Program-made: the position numbers and the translations under genes | In this document: one piece after another, positions 63,040 to 64,000 of the stretch | Numbering within the stretch: position 1 is the first letter of the stretch | Layout of the letters: the number at the start of each line of letters is the position of its first letter | DNA from: Maricaulis sp036231565 | GTDB lineage: Bacteria > Pseudomonadota > Alphaproteobacteria > Caulobacterales > Maricaulaceae | Direction: 5' to 3' | DNA length: 64,000 nt | Assembly (NCBI GenBank): GCA_036231565.1 | Contig: JAZAHA010000002.1 | Span: 66,206 to 130,205 of the forward strand | Notes under the pieces: model-generated | The model's input: the letters and a program-made list of their open reading frames with translations, nothing else | Told to the model about the DNA's origin: nothing | Databases searched by the model: none

Positions 63040-63792
63040 ATGACGGGAATGATCAGGGCCGGGATCGGCGGCTGGACCTATGCGCCCTGGCGCGGCGTCT
63101 TCTATCCGGAGAAGCTGAGCCAGAAGCGCGAGCTGGAATACGCCTCGCGCCAGATGAATTCGCTGGAGATCAACGGCACCTATTATTCCGGTTTCAAGCC
63201 GGACACCTGGATGAAATGGCGCGACGAGACGCCCGAGGATTTCGTCTTCGCGGTGAAGGCCAGCCGCTTCTGCACCAACCGGAAACGCCTGTCCGAGGGC
63301 GGTGAAAGCGTCGAACGCTTTCTCGACCAGGGGCTGACGGCGCTGGGCGACAAGCTGGGCCCGATCAACTGGCAGTTCATGGCGACCAAGAAATTCGATC
63401 CGGAAGACTTCGAGGGCTTCCTGAAACTCCTGCCGCAGGAGAAGGACGGCATCCGCCTGCGCCACGCGCTGGAAGTGCGCAGCCCCACCTTCGACACAGA
63501 GGAATTCTACGACCTCGCCCGCAAATACGGCGCCGCCATCGTCTATGCCCATGATGACGAGGCCCCTGACTGGCCGCGCATCGACCAGGACACGGCGGAC
63601 TTCAGATATGCCCGCCTGATGTCGAGCCGCGAGGACGAACCCACCGGCCTCTCCCCCGAAGAACTCGACGGCATCGCCGGCCAGACCCGCGCCTGGGCCA
63701 GGAGCGGCGACGTCTTCGCCTATTTCATCGCCGGCGCAAAAGTGCGCAATCCGGCCGCAGCGCAGGCGCTCCTGGCAAAGCTCGGGGCGTAG
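63040..63792 (+). CDS. DUF72 family protein (TIM-barrel-like)
   Basis: A 250-aa DUF72 protein. It starts IRAGIGGWTYAPWRGVFYP, then has LEYASRQMNSLEINGTYYSG and FVFAVKASRFCTNRKRLSEG, all family-typical, with YARLMSSREDE and VFAYFIAGAKVRNPAAAQAL near the end. The family has a TIM-barrel-like fold; its biochemical role is not settled. It follows fpr after 75 bp on the same strand and may be co-transcribed, though a TATATA-like stretch in the gap could be its own promoter. Confidence 0.88.
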   Translation: MTGMIRAGIGGWTYAPWRGVFYPEKLSQKRELEYASRQMNSLEINGTYYSGFKPDTWMKWRDETPEDFVFAVKASRFCTNRKRLSEGGESVERFLDQGLTALGDKLGPINWQFMATKKFDPEDFEGFLKLLPQEKDGIRLRHALEVRSPTFDTEEFYDLARKYGAAIVYAHDDEAPDWPRIDQDTADFRYARLMSSREDEPTGLSPEELDGIAGQTRAWARSGDVFAYFIAGAKVRNPAAAQALLAKLGA

Positions 63793-64000
63793 GCCGAGCG
63801 GCGACTCCCCGGTTGCTCCCTTCCCACTTTCCCCGGACCCCGTTCCGGGGCCTGCCGGCGTTTCAGGTGCAGGCTCAACCAGGCCCCTGTGTGTTGGATG
63901 TGTTGTAGGGTGGTTGCGCGAAGGAGGCCGTCAGGCCCCTGGCGCTTGTGACGCCGTGTGCCGGCTTGGGCCCCTTCGCGCGTGTCTGCGTTCAGCCTGA
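63793..64000. other. intergenic region with inverted repeats at the window edge
   Basis: No gene is supported in the last 208 bp. A palindrome CCCCGGA...TCCGGGG (63831-63850) has the look of the common alphaproteobacterial CCCCGGA-type element, and GCGCGAAGG (63916-63924) with CCTTCGCGC (63973-63981) forms a perfect 9-bp inverted repeat around 48 bases. One or both could end the sulfate/DUF72 transcript. Confidence 0.5.

Overview
The window reads as a chromosomal segment of a GC-rich alphaproteobacterium, most probably Hyphomonadaceae/Maricaulales (Maricaulis-like). Pointers are a fused N-acetylglutamate synthase/kinase next to an N-acetylornithine-type carbamoyltransferase (a combination known from Maricaulis maris), a split cobalamin-dependent methionine synthase, an Oar-type TonB receptor, the zapA-6S RNA-5-FCL order, and a MarC/DUF2849/DUF4164 gene complement. 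It is dense, ordinary chromosome: about 57 protein genes, one supported ncRNA, no tRNA, rRNA, IS element, prophage or CRISPR array seen.

Layout. 0-2.2 kb: the 3' part of a JmjC/cupin oxygenase gene and a strictosidine-synthase-like beta-propeller. 2.2-9.4 kb (minus): a small unknown gene, manC, yebC, an AGE-family sugar isomerase, pgi and tkt, linking fructose-6-P to GDP-mannose and the pentose phosphate pathway. 9.6-10.4 kb: YmdB phosphodiesterase. 10.5-18.1 kb: the activated-methyl cycle, as metF-metH(N)-metH(C) (minus) divergent from metK-ahcY (plus). The shared promoter region carries two AT-rich palindromes that look like operators of one methionine-cycle repressor. 18.1-19.8 kb (minus): DUF4164-zapA-6S RNA-5-formyl-THF cyclo-ligase. 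19.9-26.4 kb: unknown secreted/anchored protein, GT2, cysQ, a chemoreceptor, GNAT, an unknown anchored protein, marC, a YjhX-like protein and a 62-aa membrane protein. 26.5-29.6 kb (minus): agmatine deiminase, a serine beta-lactamase-fold hydrolase and N-carbamoylputrescine amidase (agmatine to putrescine). 29.7-34.8 kb: Oar-like TonB receptor and a GT39 transferase. 35-38.3 kb (minus): argF'-argAB fusion-argC with start/stop overlaps. 38.5-42.5 kb: kdsB, phosphatase, alpha/beta hydrolase, long MFS permease. 42.7-44.5 kb: M28 lipoprotein peptidase.

44.5-48.5 kb is the least conventional part. Three tandem paralogous XRE-HTH plus PAS-like regulators lie on the minus strand, divergent from a membrane protein with PiT-like repeats, with a fourth regulator of the same architecture beyond it and a perfect GGTTATA/TATAACC palindrome in the shared promoter region. 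48.5-53.2 kb (minus): a three-gene 2-oxoacid:ferredoxin oxidoreductase whose third subunit is a GltD-like flavoprotein with a ferredoxin tail. 53.4-55.4 kb: an overlapping ATP-grasp ligase/class-I amidotransferase-type hydrolase pair of unknown substrate. 55.6-64 kb: a LysR regulator divergent from the assimilatory sulfate reduction operon cysG-DUF2849-cysI-(DUF934-cysH fusion)-cysK-fpr, followed by a DUF72 gene.

The sulfur, methionine and folate genes form one theme: sulfate to sulfide to cysteine (56-63 kb), PAP removal (cysQ), methyl transfer and SAM/SAH turnover (10-18 kb) and folate repair (5-FCL). Functions were assigned from motifs, lengths and neighbourhood only; no database search was run.
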